A stretch of DNA of 8,248 nt from Geochorda sp036562495. Lineage in GTDB: Bacteria > Bacillota > Limnochordia > Limnochordales > Geochordaceae. The translations under genes were made by a program, and so were the position numbers. The stretch covers positions 1-8,248 of the forward strand of contig DATCKA010000122.1 of the NCBI GenBank assembly GCA_036562495.1. Reading direction: 5' to 3'. The notes below the pieces were generated by a model that searched no databases, was not told the DNA's origin, and saw nothing but the letters and a program-made list of their open reading frames with translations. Below, in pieces: positions 1 to 7,446 of this stretch (within the stretch, counting starts at the first letter, position 1; each line of letters starts with the position of its first letter).

Positions 1-27
1 GCGGCGGGGCACGTCAGGCCCCGCCGC
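1..27 (+). terminator. GC-rich hairpin, likely terminator of an upstream gene
   Basis: A perfect 10-bp inverted repeat: bases 1-10 pair with 18-27 around a 7-base loop, followed by a short pyrimidine tail (CTTTCCCCT, about 31-39). The stem begins at the window edge and could be longer. The tail is poor in T, as often seen in GC-rich genomes, so intrinsic termination is inferred. It lies just before the promoter of the regulator gene and would insulate the operon from whatever lies upstream. Confidence 0.6.
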
Positions 28-56
28 CGGCTTTCCCCTACCCGCGCTGGAATCCC

Positions 57-85
57 TTGACGGCGCTGACGGAAGATGGTAAGGT
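57..85 (+). promoter_or_regulatory. putative sigma70-type promoter of the operon
   Basis: TTGACG (57-62) matches five of six bases of the -35 consensus. After a 17-base spacer, TAAGGT (80-85) matches three of six bases of the -10 consensus. Transcription would start near base 92, only about 18 bases before the ATG at 110, so the SD-like GAGGAG (92-97) would sit at the extreme 5' end of the message. The spacing is ideal but the -10 is weak. No competing promoter is obvious between the hairpin at 1-27 and the gene. Confidence 0.4.
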
Positions 86-96
86 GCGGCCGAGGA

Positions 97-106
97 GTTC
101 TAGAAC
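97..106. promoter_or_regulatory. candidate GntR/HutC operator palindrome
   Basis: GTTCTAGAAC is a perfect 10-bp palindrome lying between the SD-like GAGGAG and the ATG at 110. It has the shape GT-N2-TA-N2-AC, which agrees with the general GT(N)xTA(N)yAC operator pattern known for HutC-type GntR regulators. Placed at or just after the presumed transcription start, a bound regulator would block initiation or early elongation, giving autoregulation of the whole operon. That this regulator binds it is inferred. Confidence 0.5.
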
Positions 107-109
107 ACG

Positions 110-946
110 ATGCCTCGGTGTGCATCGAGCCGGTACCTGGAAGTCGCCCGAGAGCTTCGAGAGCGCTTGCTCAGGGGCGCCATCTTGCCCGCTTCCCGTC
201 TTCCGGGTCAGCGCGATCTGGCCCGCCAGTTCGGCACCACCGTGATGACGATACGCCAGGCGCTCGCGCTGCTCGAGGAGGAGGGGCTGGTCGAGACCCG
301 CCACGGGGTCGGTACCTTCGCCACAGACCCCGGCGCCTTCCAGGATCCGGTGCAGCTGGCGAGCTTCTCCGAGGACTCGGCTCGCCGCGGCATTACCGTC
401 GAGACATCCCTCGTCGGCCTAGGGCTCCATCTGCCGTCCCGAGAGGCGGCCAGGGCTCTCGGCCAGCCGGAGCGATCGAGGGTCTGCGTCATCGAGCGGT
501 TGCGCTGGGTAGAGGGCGTACCCGTGATCTACCAGCGCTCCTACCTCTCTGCCAGCGTAGCCGACCGGTTGGTGCGGTTTCGCGCCGACATTCCCCTCTA
601 CACCTTCCTGCGGGAGCACTTGCGCATCGTGGCGGCCCGATCCGAGGAGGTGCTCCGTCCGTGCAGGCTTCCGGCCCGTTCGGCCAGGTTGTTGAGGGCC
701 AGGGCCTCCACTCCGGGGCTGTTCTCGGCGCGCACCACCTTCGACCCGCAGGGAGTGCCGTTTCTCTTCGACGAGGCCTACATCCGCGGAGACCTCGTCG
801 AGGTGGAGATCCGCCGGATCGGGGCGCGGGAGCGGACCCGCCTACGTTTCCTGGCAGGGGCCCCAGCCGAAGCCACGACACCTCGGGGCGGAGACAGCAG
901 ACGGTGCGCAGCTCCGGCCCGTGCTCATGAGGAGGTCTCGCCGTGA
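110..946 (+). CDS. GntR-family (HutC/UTRA type) transcriptional regulator
   Basis: Probable ligand-responsive transcription factor for the downstream transporter and catabolic genes. Residues about 8-72 form the GntR winged helix: a YLEVARELRERLL opening helix, LPGQRDLARQFG, the recognition-helix stretch TVMTIRQALALLEEEGLV and the wing GVGTF. Residues about 85-235 fit the UTRA effector-binding fold, with the RLRWVEGVPVIYQRSYL and FDEAYIRGD stretches typical of sugar or amino-sugar sensors. At 278 residues it is about 30 longer than common family members; the excess is a low-complexity Ala/Arg/Pro tail. ATG110 is the first possible start because an in-frame TAG lies at 101-103. Its stop overlaps the ATPase start (GTGA, 943-946), so the two are probably translationally coupled. 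The effector is unknown, presumably the transported compound or its phosphate. Repressor is the commoner mode in this subfamily and is inferred. Confidence 0.93.
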   Translation: MPRCASSRYLEVARELRERLLRGAILPASRLPGQRDLARQFGTTVMTIRQALALLEEEGLVETRHGVGTFATDPGAFQDPVQLASFSEDSARRGITVETSLVGLGLHLPSREAARALGQPERSRVCVIERLRWVEGVPVIYQRSYLSASVADRLVRFRADIPLYTFLREHLRIVAARSEEVLRPCRLPARSARLLRARASTPGLFSARTTFDPQGVPFLFDEAYIRGDLVEVEIRRIGARERTRLRFLAGAPAEATTPRGGDSRRCAAPARAHEEVSP

Positions 947-2481
947 CCGACCCGCCGGCGTCTCAGCAGCCGTCAGACTTGCCCGTCGCACTCGAGGCCC
1001 GCGGCCTCGTCAAGCGCTTCGCCGGTCCCAATGTACTGGACGGCGTTGACCTGCAGCTGCGCCACGGCGAGGTGCACGCCCTGGTCGGGCCCAACGGGGC
1101 GGGCAAGTCGACGCTCATCAAGATCCTGTCAGGCAGCCTGGTCCCCGACGAGGGGACACTGTGGCGAGCGGGACGACGCACCCGCTACCGCTCACCCGCC
1201 GAGGCCATCGCCGACGGCATCGCGGTCGTGCACCAGGAGTTGAGCCTGGTGCCGACCCTGAGCGCCGCCGAGAACCTCTTCGTGGGCCGACCCTATCCGC
1301 GTCGCGGCCGGAGCCCTCTCGTCGATTGGGACGCGCTACACGCGGAGGCCCGTCGCATGCTGGACCGCCTCCGGCCAGGCATTCCATATGACGTGGCAGC
1401 AGGTCGGCTGTCGCCTGCCCAGCAGACCCTGGTCGCCATCGCGCGAGCCCTCGCACTGAAGGCGACCGTCCTGATCTTCGACGAGCCCACGGCGTCGCTC
1501 AACGACGAAGAGGTGCGGCACTTGCTGGATCTGCTGGGAGACCTGCGCCGCCAGGGATACGCCGTGCTCTACGTGTCGCACCGCTTGCGAGAGGTGCTCC
1601 AGATCGCGGACCGGGTCACGGTCTTGCGCGACGGCCGTGTCGTGGCGAGCCACCGGATCCACGAACTCGACGGTCCCCGGCTCGTGCGGCTGCTTGCCGG
1701 GCAGCCCGTGACTGGCGACGTGGGTGGCCGGCGCCCCAGACCCACGGGAGCGCCCCTCCTCGAGGTGAGGGGATTGGGCGGGCGTGTGGTGCGGGACGTC
1801 TCGTTTGCCCTGCGCCGGGGGGAGATCCTCGGTGTCGCAGGCCTCACCGGCTCGGGACGCTCGGAGCTGCTTCACCTGTTGGCCAGTGCACGCCCTCGTC
1901 GGGCCGGGCAGATCCTGCTCGAGGGGCACCCGGTGCGGCCGCGCACGCCGGGTCACGCCCTGCGGCTCGGCATCGCCCTGGTCCCCGAGGACCGTCGGGC
2001 CCAGGCGCTGGTGCCTGCACTCTCCCTCAAGGAGAACATGACCCTGGCGTATCTGGGGCAGTACGCCCTCGCCCGCTGGCTGCTGCGCCCACGAGCCGAG
2101 GCGCGAGCCGTCGACGCCCTGGTGCAGCAGCTAGGGATCCGGGCGGCAGGGCTCGACCAGCCCGTGTGGCAGCTTTCGGGTGGCAACCAGCAGAAGGCCG
2201 TATTGGGCCGTCTGCTGTTGCGCACGCCCAAGGTGTTGCTGCTGGACGAGCCGACCCGGGGCGTGGACGTGGCCACCAAAGCCCAAATCCACGCCATCAT
2301 CCGGCGTCTCGCCCGAGAGGGCGGGGCCGTGGTGATGGTCTCCTCTGAGCTGGACGAGCTGCTGAGCGTGGCCGATCGCATCCTCGTGCTGCACGAGGGC
2401 CGCGTCTCGGGGGTCGTGGAGGCATCGGACGCAAGCGACGAGCTTCTCTCCGGCCTGATGTACGGGAGGCGAACGGCATGA
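943..2481 (+). CDS. sugar ABC transporter ATP-binding protein (RbsA/XylG/MglA class, two ATPase domains)
   Basis: Energises import by a CUT2-type ABC transporter at the inner face of the membrane. There are two fused nucleotide-binding domains. Domain 1 has Walker A GPNGAGKST (49-57), Q-loop Q98, signature LSPAQ (156-160), Walker B VLIFDEPTAS (176-185) and switch H213. Domain 2 has the degenerate Walker A GLTGSGRSE (300-308), signature LSGGNQQ (411-417), Walker B VLLLDEPTRGVD (431-442) and S468 where the switch His would be. This asymmetry is normal for the family, in which only one site is expected to be fully active. The length of 512 matches the usual 490-520. The GTG start at 943 follows AGGAGG (930-935) with 7-base spacing and overlaps the regulator stop; the stop overlaps the permease ATG (2478-2481). 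The substrate class (pentose, hexose, polyol or AI-2-like) cannot be read from the ATPase. Confidence 0.97.
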   Translation: MTDPPASQQPSDLPVALEARGLVKRFAGPNVLDGVDLQLRHGEVHALVGPNGAGKSTLIKILSGSLVPDEGTLWRAGRRTRYRSPAEAIADGIAVVHQELSLVPTLSAAENLFVGRPYPRRGRSPLVDWDALHAEARRMLDRLRPGIPYDVAAGRLSPAQQTLVAIARALALKATVLIFDEPTASLNDEEVRHLLDLLGDLRRQGYAVLYVSHRLREVLQIADRVTVLRDGRVVASHRIHELDGPRLVRLLAGQPVTGDVGGRRPRPTGAPLLEVRGLGGRVVRDVSFALRRGEILGVAGLTGSGRSELLHLLASARPRRAGQILLEGHPVRPRTPGHALRLGIALVPEDRRAQALVPALSLKENMTLAYLGQYALARWLLRPRAEARAVDALVQQLGIRAAGLDQPVWQLSGGNQQKAVLGRLLLRTPKVLLLDEPTRGVDVATKAQIHAIIRRLAREGGAVVMVSSELDELLSVADRILVLHEGRVSGVVEASDASDELLSGLMYGRRTA

Positions 2482-3440
2482 CCCTGGCACCCGTCCCGAT
2501 CAAGGGCCATCGTGCCCTGTGGGTCTCCCGCTATGGCACGCTCATCGGCTTCGTAGCCGTTGTCGGCCTCTTCGCAGCCTTGCGCCCTCAGGCCTTCCTC
2601 TCCCCCATCAACATCAGCAACGTCTTGGAGCAGGTCGCGATCCTCGGCATCGTCAGCGCGACCATGACCATCGTGATGGCGGCAGGCGACTTCGACTTGT
2701 CGGTGGGCAGCCTGGCCAGCCTGGCAGGGGTAATCTGTGCCACGCTGCTCCTCAGAGGCGTGCCGTTGGGGCTGGCCGTTGGCGCGGCGCTCGTGACGGG
2801 TGCACTGGCCGGCGTGCTCAACGGGCTTCTCGTGGCGTACGCCGGTCTGTCGGCTTTCGTCACCACCCTGGCCACCATGACGGCGTTTCGGGGACTGGCG
2901 CTGTGGTACACCGACGGGACCACGCTCTTCGGGCTTCCTGACGGATTCATGGCACTGGGCCAGGGCAGGGTGGGTCTGGTGCCAGTGCCGGTGCTGGTGA
3001 TGGCGGCCGCGCTCCTCGTGGCATGGGGCCTCTTGACGCAGACGACGACCGGTCGCCGGTGGTACGCAGTCGGTGGCAACCCTCAGGCGGCCTTCCTGGC
3101 CGGGATCGACGTGCGGCGCATGCGCCTCTCGGCCTTCGTCGTGTCGGGCATCGGGGCCGCGCTGGCCGGCGTCGTCCTGACGAGCCGCCTCGCCTCTGCG
3201 CACCCGCTGGCCGGCGAGCCGTTCATGCTCAACGCGATCGCCTCGGTCTTCCTAGGCATGACGATGTTTAAAGACGGGCTGCCCAACGTGCCAGGCACGG
3301 TCGTCGGGGTCCTCATCCTCGGCGTGCTCAATAACGGACTCAACCTCCTGCAGGTTAACAGTTACATCCAGGAGATGCTGACGGGCCTCATCATCGTGGG
3401 GGCGGTCATGGCCTCCCGCCTGACGGGGGGCCGGGGATGA
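2478..3440 (+). CDS. sugar ABC transporter permease (RbsC type)
   Basis: Membrane channel subunit of the CUT2 importer. At 320 residues it is a typical RbsC/BPD_transp_2 protein with about 8-10 hydrophobic segments, for example about 21-36, 52-68, 78-93, 98-120, 167-186, 217-235 and 272-289. Family hallmarks include FDLSVGS (72-78), TTLATMTAFRGLAL (about 129-142) and the cytoplasmic coupling stretch GGNPQAAFLAGI (199-210), which contacts the ATPase. Only one permease gene is present, so a homodimer with the double ATPase is expected, as in the ribose system. The ATG at 2478 follows GGGAGG (2464-2469) and overlaps the ATPase stop. The gene's own stop overlaps the next start (ATGA, 3437-3440), linking transport and enzyme genes in one translationally coupled chain. 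Confidence 0.96.
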   Translation: MTLAPVPIKGHRALWVSRYGTLIGFVAVVGLFAALRPQAFLSPINISNVLEQVAILGIVSATMTIVMAAGDFDLSVGSLASLAGVICATLLLRGVPLGLAVGAALVTGALAGVLNGLLVAYAGLSAFVTTLATMTAFRGLALWYTDGTTLFGLPDGFMALGQGRVGLVPVPVLVMAAALLVAWGLLTQTTTGRRWYAVGGNPQAAFLAGIDVRRMRLSAFVVSGIGAALAGVVLTSRLASAHPLAGEPFMLNAIASVFLGMTMFKDGLPNVPGTVVGVLILGVLNNGLNLLQVNSYIQEMLTGLIIVGAVMASRLTGGRG

Positions 3441-4243
3441 GTCGTCCTCTCTCCGTCACGTTCGAGCGGGCCAAGGCAGCCTCTCGGATCGTGCTGGTGG
3501 GATACCTGCCCGCAGGCTTTCCCGAGCCGGGACGCTTCGCCGGAGTCGTGCAGGAGGCCGCGGCCTGCGGGCTTGACGTGCTCGAGCTGGGGCTTCCGGT
3601 TGATGATCCATTCCTCGATGGCCCCGTCATCCGTCAGGCGCTGGAGTGGCAGAGGCAGCGCGGGATCGGCCTCGACGAAGCCTTAGCGCTCGGGCGCGAG
3701 GCCCGCCAGGCGTCCGGCCTACCGGTGGTTGTGATGGGATACGCGTCCCAGCTGGGGGCCTTCACGTCGGTCCTCGACCTCGTCTACAAGGTCGCGAGCT
3801 GCGGCCTCGACGGCCTACTCCTGCCGGACCTCGACCCCGGCGCACTGTCCCGTCTGGTCAGTACCGTCCAGAGCAAGGGGCTCGGTATCGTCGGCTTCGC
3901 TTCCGCGAGCGAGGGCGAGGACGGTCTCCTGCACGTGCTCGACACGTGCCAGGCCACCAGCGGGTTCGTCTATCTCCAGAGCGCGGCGCCCCACTCGGGG
4001 GGGGTCATCGACCTGACCGCGACGTCCTGTGCCCTTCGACGTGTCCTCTCGCTGCGGGGGGCCCGCAAGGTGCCCGTGGCCGTCGGGTTCGGCATTCACG
4101 AACCGACGCAGGTAGCGGCGCTGCGAAGGATGGGCGCCGATGGCGTCGCGGTGGGCACGGCCCTGGTCAAGGCGGCCTCCGACCTCGGCCGGCTCAAGGA
4201 CCTGGTGTCGAGTCTCGCGGCTGCAGCAGGTGTGGAGGGGTGA
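3437..4243 (+). CDS. TrpA-like TIM-barrel protein (tryptophan synthase alpha homologue, no TrpB in window)
   Basis: 268 residues, the normal TrpA length. The family cleaves indole-3-glycerol phosphate to indole and glyceraldehyde 3-phosphate. Visible hallmarks are LELGLPVDDPFLDGP (49-63), carrying the equivalents of catalytic Glu49 (E50) and Asp60 (D61) of the E. coli enzyme; MGYASQLGAF (100-109) at the MYxN position; PDLD (130-133); and the phosphate-binding ends GFGI (217-220) and GTALVK (240-245). Loop 6 differs: E. coli Y175, S178 and G184 appear as Y179, S182 and G188, but R179 is replaced by A183 and T183 by S187. The start overlaps the permease stop, the SD is weak and G-rich, and the kinase begins 8 bases after the stop, so this is an integral operon gene. 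No trpB or other trp gene is present. By inference it is a repurposed lyase/aldolase acting on a phosphorylated intermediate of the imported compound. A role in tryptophan synthesis is unlikely but not excluded. Confidence 0.86.
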   Translation: MSRPLSVTFERAKAASRIVLVGYLPAGFPEPGRFAGVVQEAAACGLDVLELGLPVDDPFLDGPVIRQALEWQRQRGIGLDEALALGREARQASGLPVVVMGYASQLGAFTSVLDLVYKVASCGLDGLLLPDLDPGALSRLVSTVQSKGLGIVGFASASEGEDGLLHVLDTCQATSGFVYLQSAAPHSGGVIDLTATSCALRRVLSLRGARKVPVAVGFGIHEPTQVAALRRMGADGVAVGTALVKAASDLGRLKDLVSSLAAAAGVEG

Positions 4244-4250
4244 GAGGCTC

Positions 4251-5747
4251 ATGCGGGGCGCCGAGCCCGTGATCGCGGCACTGGACGTCGGCACGACGGG
4301 CGTCAAGGCCGCCCTCGTCACGAGGGACGGTCGCGTCGTCGCCTCCGCGAGGGCCGGATATCCCACGCACTCCCGCGCCGGTGGCGTGATGGAGCAGTCC
4401 CCTGAGGACTGGTGGGAGGCGGCCTGCCAAGCCATGCAAGCCTGCGAGCCGGGTCGCCACGCGGTGGCGGCACTCGGCTTGAGCGGTCAGATGCAGGCAC
4501 TCATCGCACTGGGGCTGCACGGGCCCCTGCGGCCTGCCATCCTCTACTCCGACACGCGCGCGGCCGCCGAACTGAGCGCGGTCGAGCGTCTCTGGGGCAA
4601 GGACCGCTGGTGGGCGCAGACGGGCAACGTGCAGGATGCCACCAGCCTGCCTCCAAAGCTCCTGTGGCTGCAACGCCATGAGCCCGAGACCTACCGGTCG
4701 GTCCGATGGATCCTGCTGGGGGCTCACGACTACGTGACATGGCGTGCCTGCGGCGAGGTCGTCACCGATCTTACCACAGCCGCCACGACCGGACTGCTGG
4801 ACCTGGCCGGAGGGCGATGGGCCCTCGAGATGTTGGAGGCACTGGGGCTACGCACCAACGTCCTGCCCCCCCTGACGTCGGGCTGGGAGGTGACGGGGCG
4901 GCTGATGCCGGAGGCCGCGGCCGCGTTGCACCTCCCGCCCGGGATTCCGGTTATCCACGGCGCGGGAGACGCGGCGACGACCACCCTGGGAGCGGGCGCG
5001 GGGGACCCGGGGCGCGGTTACCTCTACCTTGGCACCAGCGGGTGGCTAGCGCAGACGCTGCCGGGCAGCCAGCCGCAGCCCGAAACAGGGCTCTTCACGC
5101 TCCGGCATCCCCAGCCGTCCTGGCAGTTGATCATCGGCCCGCTGCTAACCGCCGCGGGCAACCTGGAGTGGATCCGCCAGCAGCTGGGCGGCCCGTCTTA
5201 CGAGGCCCTAGAGGCGTGGGCCCGCCAGGCGCCGCCGGGCGCCGGGGGCGTCCTATACCTTCCCTATCTGGCCGGCGAACGCTCTCCGTTTCGCAATCCC
5301 AACGCCCGTGCCTCTTTCATGGGCATTGGACCGTCGGCCGGACGGCCGGAGCTCGTGCGCAGCGTTCTGGAGGGCGTCGCGTTCGCGCTACGGTCGGTTC
5401 ACGAGGCGATGGCGCCGAGGCTCGGCGCGGAGGCCGGGGCTACGGGCCCGCTGGGAGCGACGGGCGGCGGCTGCCGATCCGACCTATGGTGCGAGATCAT
5501 TGCCGCGGTGCTCGGGCGGCCCCTGCGGCGGCTCGCCGACCCCTCCAACGTGGGGGTACGCGGGGCAGTCCTGCTCGCCGGGCGGGCCTTGGGGTGGTAC
5601 GACACCTGGGAGCCCAGTCCGGGCTTCTTCCCTGTGGAGCGCAACTTCGAGCCCGAGCCGGCATTGGTGCAACTGTACGAGATGGCATACGGCGAGTGGG
5701 TCCGTTACAATCCCTGCCTCATGCCCGAGGCACGACAAAGGGGTTAG
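4251..5747 (+). CDS. FGGY-family carbohydrate kinase (xylulokinase-like)
   Basis: Cytoplasmic ATP-dependent kinase of a sugar or polyol, 498 residues, typical of XylB-like FGGY enzymes. The N-terminal ATPase-fold phosphate 1 loop is ALDVGTTGVKAAL (10-22). SGQMQALIAL (78-87) and ILYSDTRA (97-104) match the substrate-side motifs of xylulokinases. HGAGDAATTTLGAG (236-249) carries the expected catalytic base D240. LGTSG (260-264) is the phosphate 2 region, LPYLAGERSPFRNPNARASFMG (337-358) is the family's second signature, and GATGGGCRSDLWCEIIA (402-418) is the adenosine motif. ATG4251 is chosen because homology begins at once and GGAGGGG (4234-4240) lies 10 bases upstream; in-frame GTG4230 is a less likely alternative. 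It follows the TrpA-like gene by 7 bases. FGGY members act on xylulose, ribulose, erythritol, glycerol, fuculose or AI-2, so the exact substrate is open. Confidence 0.93.
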   Translation: MRGAEPVIAALDVGTTGVKAALVTRDGRVVASARAGYPTHSRAGGVMEQSPEDWWEAACQAMQACEPGRHAVAALGLSGQMQALIALGLHGPLRPAILYSDTRAAAELSAVERLWGKDRWWAQTGNVQDATSLPPKLLWLQRHEPETYRSVRWILLGAHDYVTWRACGEVVTDLTTAATTGLLDLAGGRWALEMLEALGLRTNVLPPLTSGWEVTGRLMPEAAAALHLPPGIPVIHGAGDAATTTLGAGAGDPGRGYLYLGTSGWLAQTLPGSQPQPETGLFTLRHPQPSWQLIIGPLLTAAGNLEWIRQQLGGPSYEALEAWARQAPPGAGGVLYLPYLAGERSPFRNPNARASFMGIGPSAGRPELVRSVLEGVAFALRSVHEAMAPRLGAEAGATGPLGATGGGCRSDLWCEIIAAVLGRPLRRLADPSNVGVRGAVLLAGRALGWYDTWEPSPGFFPVERNFEPEPALVQLYEMAYGEWVRYNPCLMPEARQRG

Positions 5748-5846
5748 CGTCACGCGGAGGTGGTCGGGACAGCGAAAGTCGTGGCCCAATCTGGTCGACG
5801 CGATCCTACAGCAAGCCCACGAAGCAGGGAGGTTGTGCAGACGGTC

Positions 5847-6794
<948 letters not shown>

Positions 6795-6808
6795 GTCACA
6801 CTGCGGGT

Positions 6809-6859
6809 GCTCGGCGGCGATCGCGCGTGGGTCCCACCTCGCGGCGGCCCCCGCCGAGC
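6809..6859 (+). terminator. likely terminator of the transport/kinase operon
   Basis: A perfect 9-bp inverted repeat pairs 6809-6817 with 6851-6859. Inside it lies a second pairing, 6822-6825 with 6840-6843, and a small inner hairpin GTGG/CCAC (6827-6830 with 6834-6837). The structure begins 15 bases after the stop of the binding-protein gene. The downstream tail is C/T-rich (CCTCCTGTCCT) without a run of T, so it may act as a transcript-stabilising structure or a Rho-assisted terminator. Confidence 0.5.
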
Positions 6860-6896
6860 CCTCCTGTCCTCACGCCTGCCTACGGAGTACCCTGCG

Positions 6897-6912
6897 CCCG
6901 GCGGCAGCCGGG
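6897..6912 (+). promoter_or_regulatory. small hairpin touching the ribosome binding site of the DinB-type gene
   Basis: CCCGGC (6897-6902) and GCCGGG (6907-6912) form a perfect 6-bp stem with a GGCA loop. The 3' arm shares its last bases with the purine-rich SD stretch (about 6910-6918), which sits 9 bases before ATG6928. A closed stem could partly mask the SD. Chance occurrence in GC-rich DNA is quite possible. Confidence 0.3.
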
Positions 6913-6927
6913 GAGAGGATCCGCACG

Positions 6928-7413
6928 ATGACGATCGGAGCGTCCACACTGGTAGACTGGCTGGAGTCCTCGTGGGATAGCGCGTATCATACGCCCATCG
7001 CCAGGGCCATCGAGGGCCTGACCGCCACTCAGGCCTTCTGGCGGCCGGCACCCGAGCGCCATTCCATCTGGCAGAACGTCATGCACATGGCCTACTGGCG
7101 GGAGTACTTCATCCGGTCGTTGGAGGGGGAGACGGCTTTCCCCTCCCAAACCGACCTCGAGACCCACAACTGGCCCCGGCATCCCGACCCAGCCGACGAG
7201 GCGGCGTGGGAGGCGGCCCGACGGCGCCTGGCGGCGACCCAGCAACGGCTCGTCACGCTGCTGAGGTCACTCCCGGCGGAGCGCCTGGATGCGCCGCTCT
7301 GGGGGGAAGAGACGGTGGCGCAGGTCATCGTGCACTACATGCGCCACGACAGCTACCACCTGGGGCAGATCATGCTCCTCCGGGCGTTGCAAGGTCTGCC
7401 CCCCGTCGACTGA
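6928..7413 (+). CDS. DinB/YfiT-family putative metal-dependent protein
   Basis: 161 residues, the normal size for the DinB four-helix-bundle superfamily. Members bind a divalent metal with three His; characterised relatives include bacillithiol and mycothiol S-transferases, while most members have no known role. The three-His pattern is visible: H53 in NVMHMAYWREYF, then H140 and H144 in MRHDSYHLGQIMLLR, the last being the most diagnostic motif of the family. The opening VDWLESSWDSAYHTPI and GLTATQAFWRP also fit. The ATG is chosen for the purine-rich SD (6911-6918). The gene is separated from the operon by 133 bases containing a terminator-like hairpin, so it is probably an independent unit, although I see no convincing promoter in that gap. 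Its substrate and any link to the transport operon are unknown. Confidence 0.88.
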   Translation: MTIGASTLVDWLESSWDSAYHTPIARAIEGLTATQAFWRPAPERHSIWQNVMHMAYWREYFIRSLEGETAFPSQTDLETHNWPRHPDPADEAAWEAARRRLAATQQRLVTLLRSLPAERLDAPLWGEETVAQVIVHYMRHDSYHLGQIMLLRALQGLPPVD

Positions 7414-7427
7414 GCCCGATCGGGCTC
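7412..7427 (+). terminator. perfect 16-bp palindrome at the end of the DinB-type gene
   Basis: GAGCCCGATCGGGCTC is a perfect palindrome that starts inside the TGA stop (7411-7413). As RNA it would form a 6-bp GC stem with a GATC loop. Its position exactly at the stop suggests a transcript end or processing structure, but no T-run follows, so strong intrinsic termination is doubtful. Confidence 0.45.
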
Positions 7428-7446
7428 GGCGTCGGCCCCATCATAC

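Noticed and set aside
76..930. 284-residue forward frame covering the regulator
   Set aside because: It is an out-of-frame shadow; the frame starting at 110 carries the winged helix and UTRA motifs.
2287..2420. Serine in place of the switch His and a degenerate Walker A in the second ATPase domain as damage
   Set aside because: This asymmetry is the normal state of the second domain in RbsA/XylG/MglA proteins.
1953..3203. 416-residue minus-strand open frame opposite the ATPase and permease
   Set aside because: It has low-complexity, Arg/His/Gly-rich composition with no motif, and lies opposite two unmistakable ABC genes; long antisense frames are expected in GC-rich DNA.
2478..3440. A missing second permease as a sign of gene loss
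   Set aside because: Ribose-type CUT2 importers normally work with a single permease forming a homodimer, so one gene is complete.
3437..4243. Annotating this gene simply as trpA of tryptophan biosynthesis
   Set aside because: There is no trpB or other trp gene in the window, it is coupled to a transporter and kinase, and its loop 6 is altered; the symbol would mislead.
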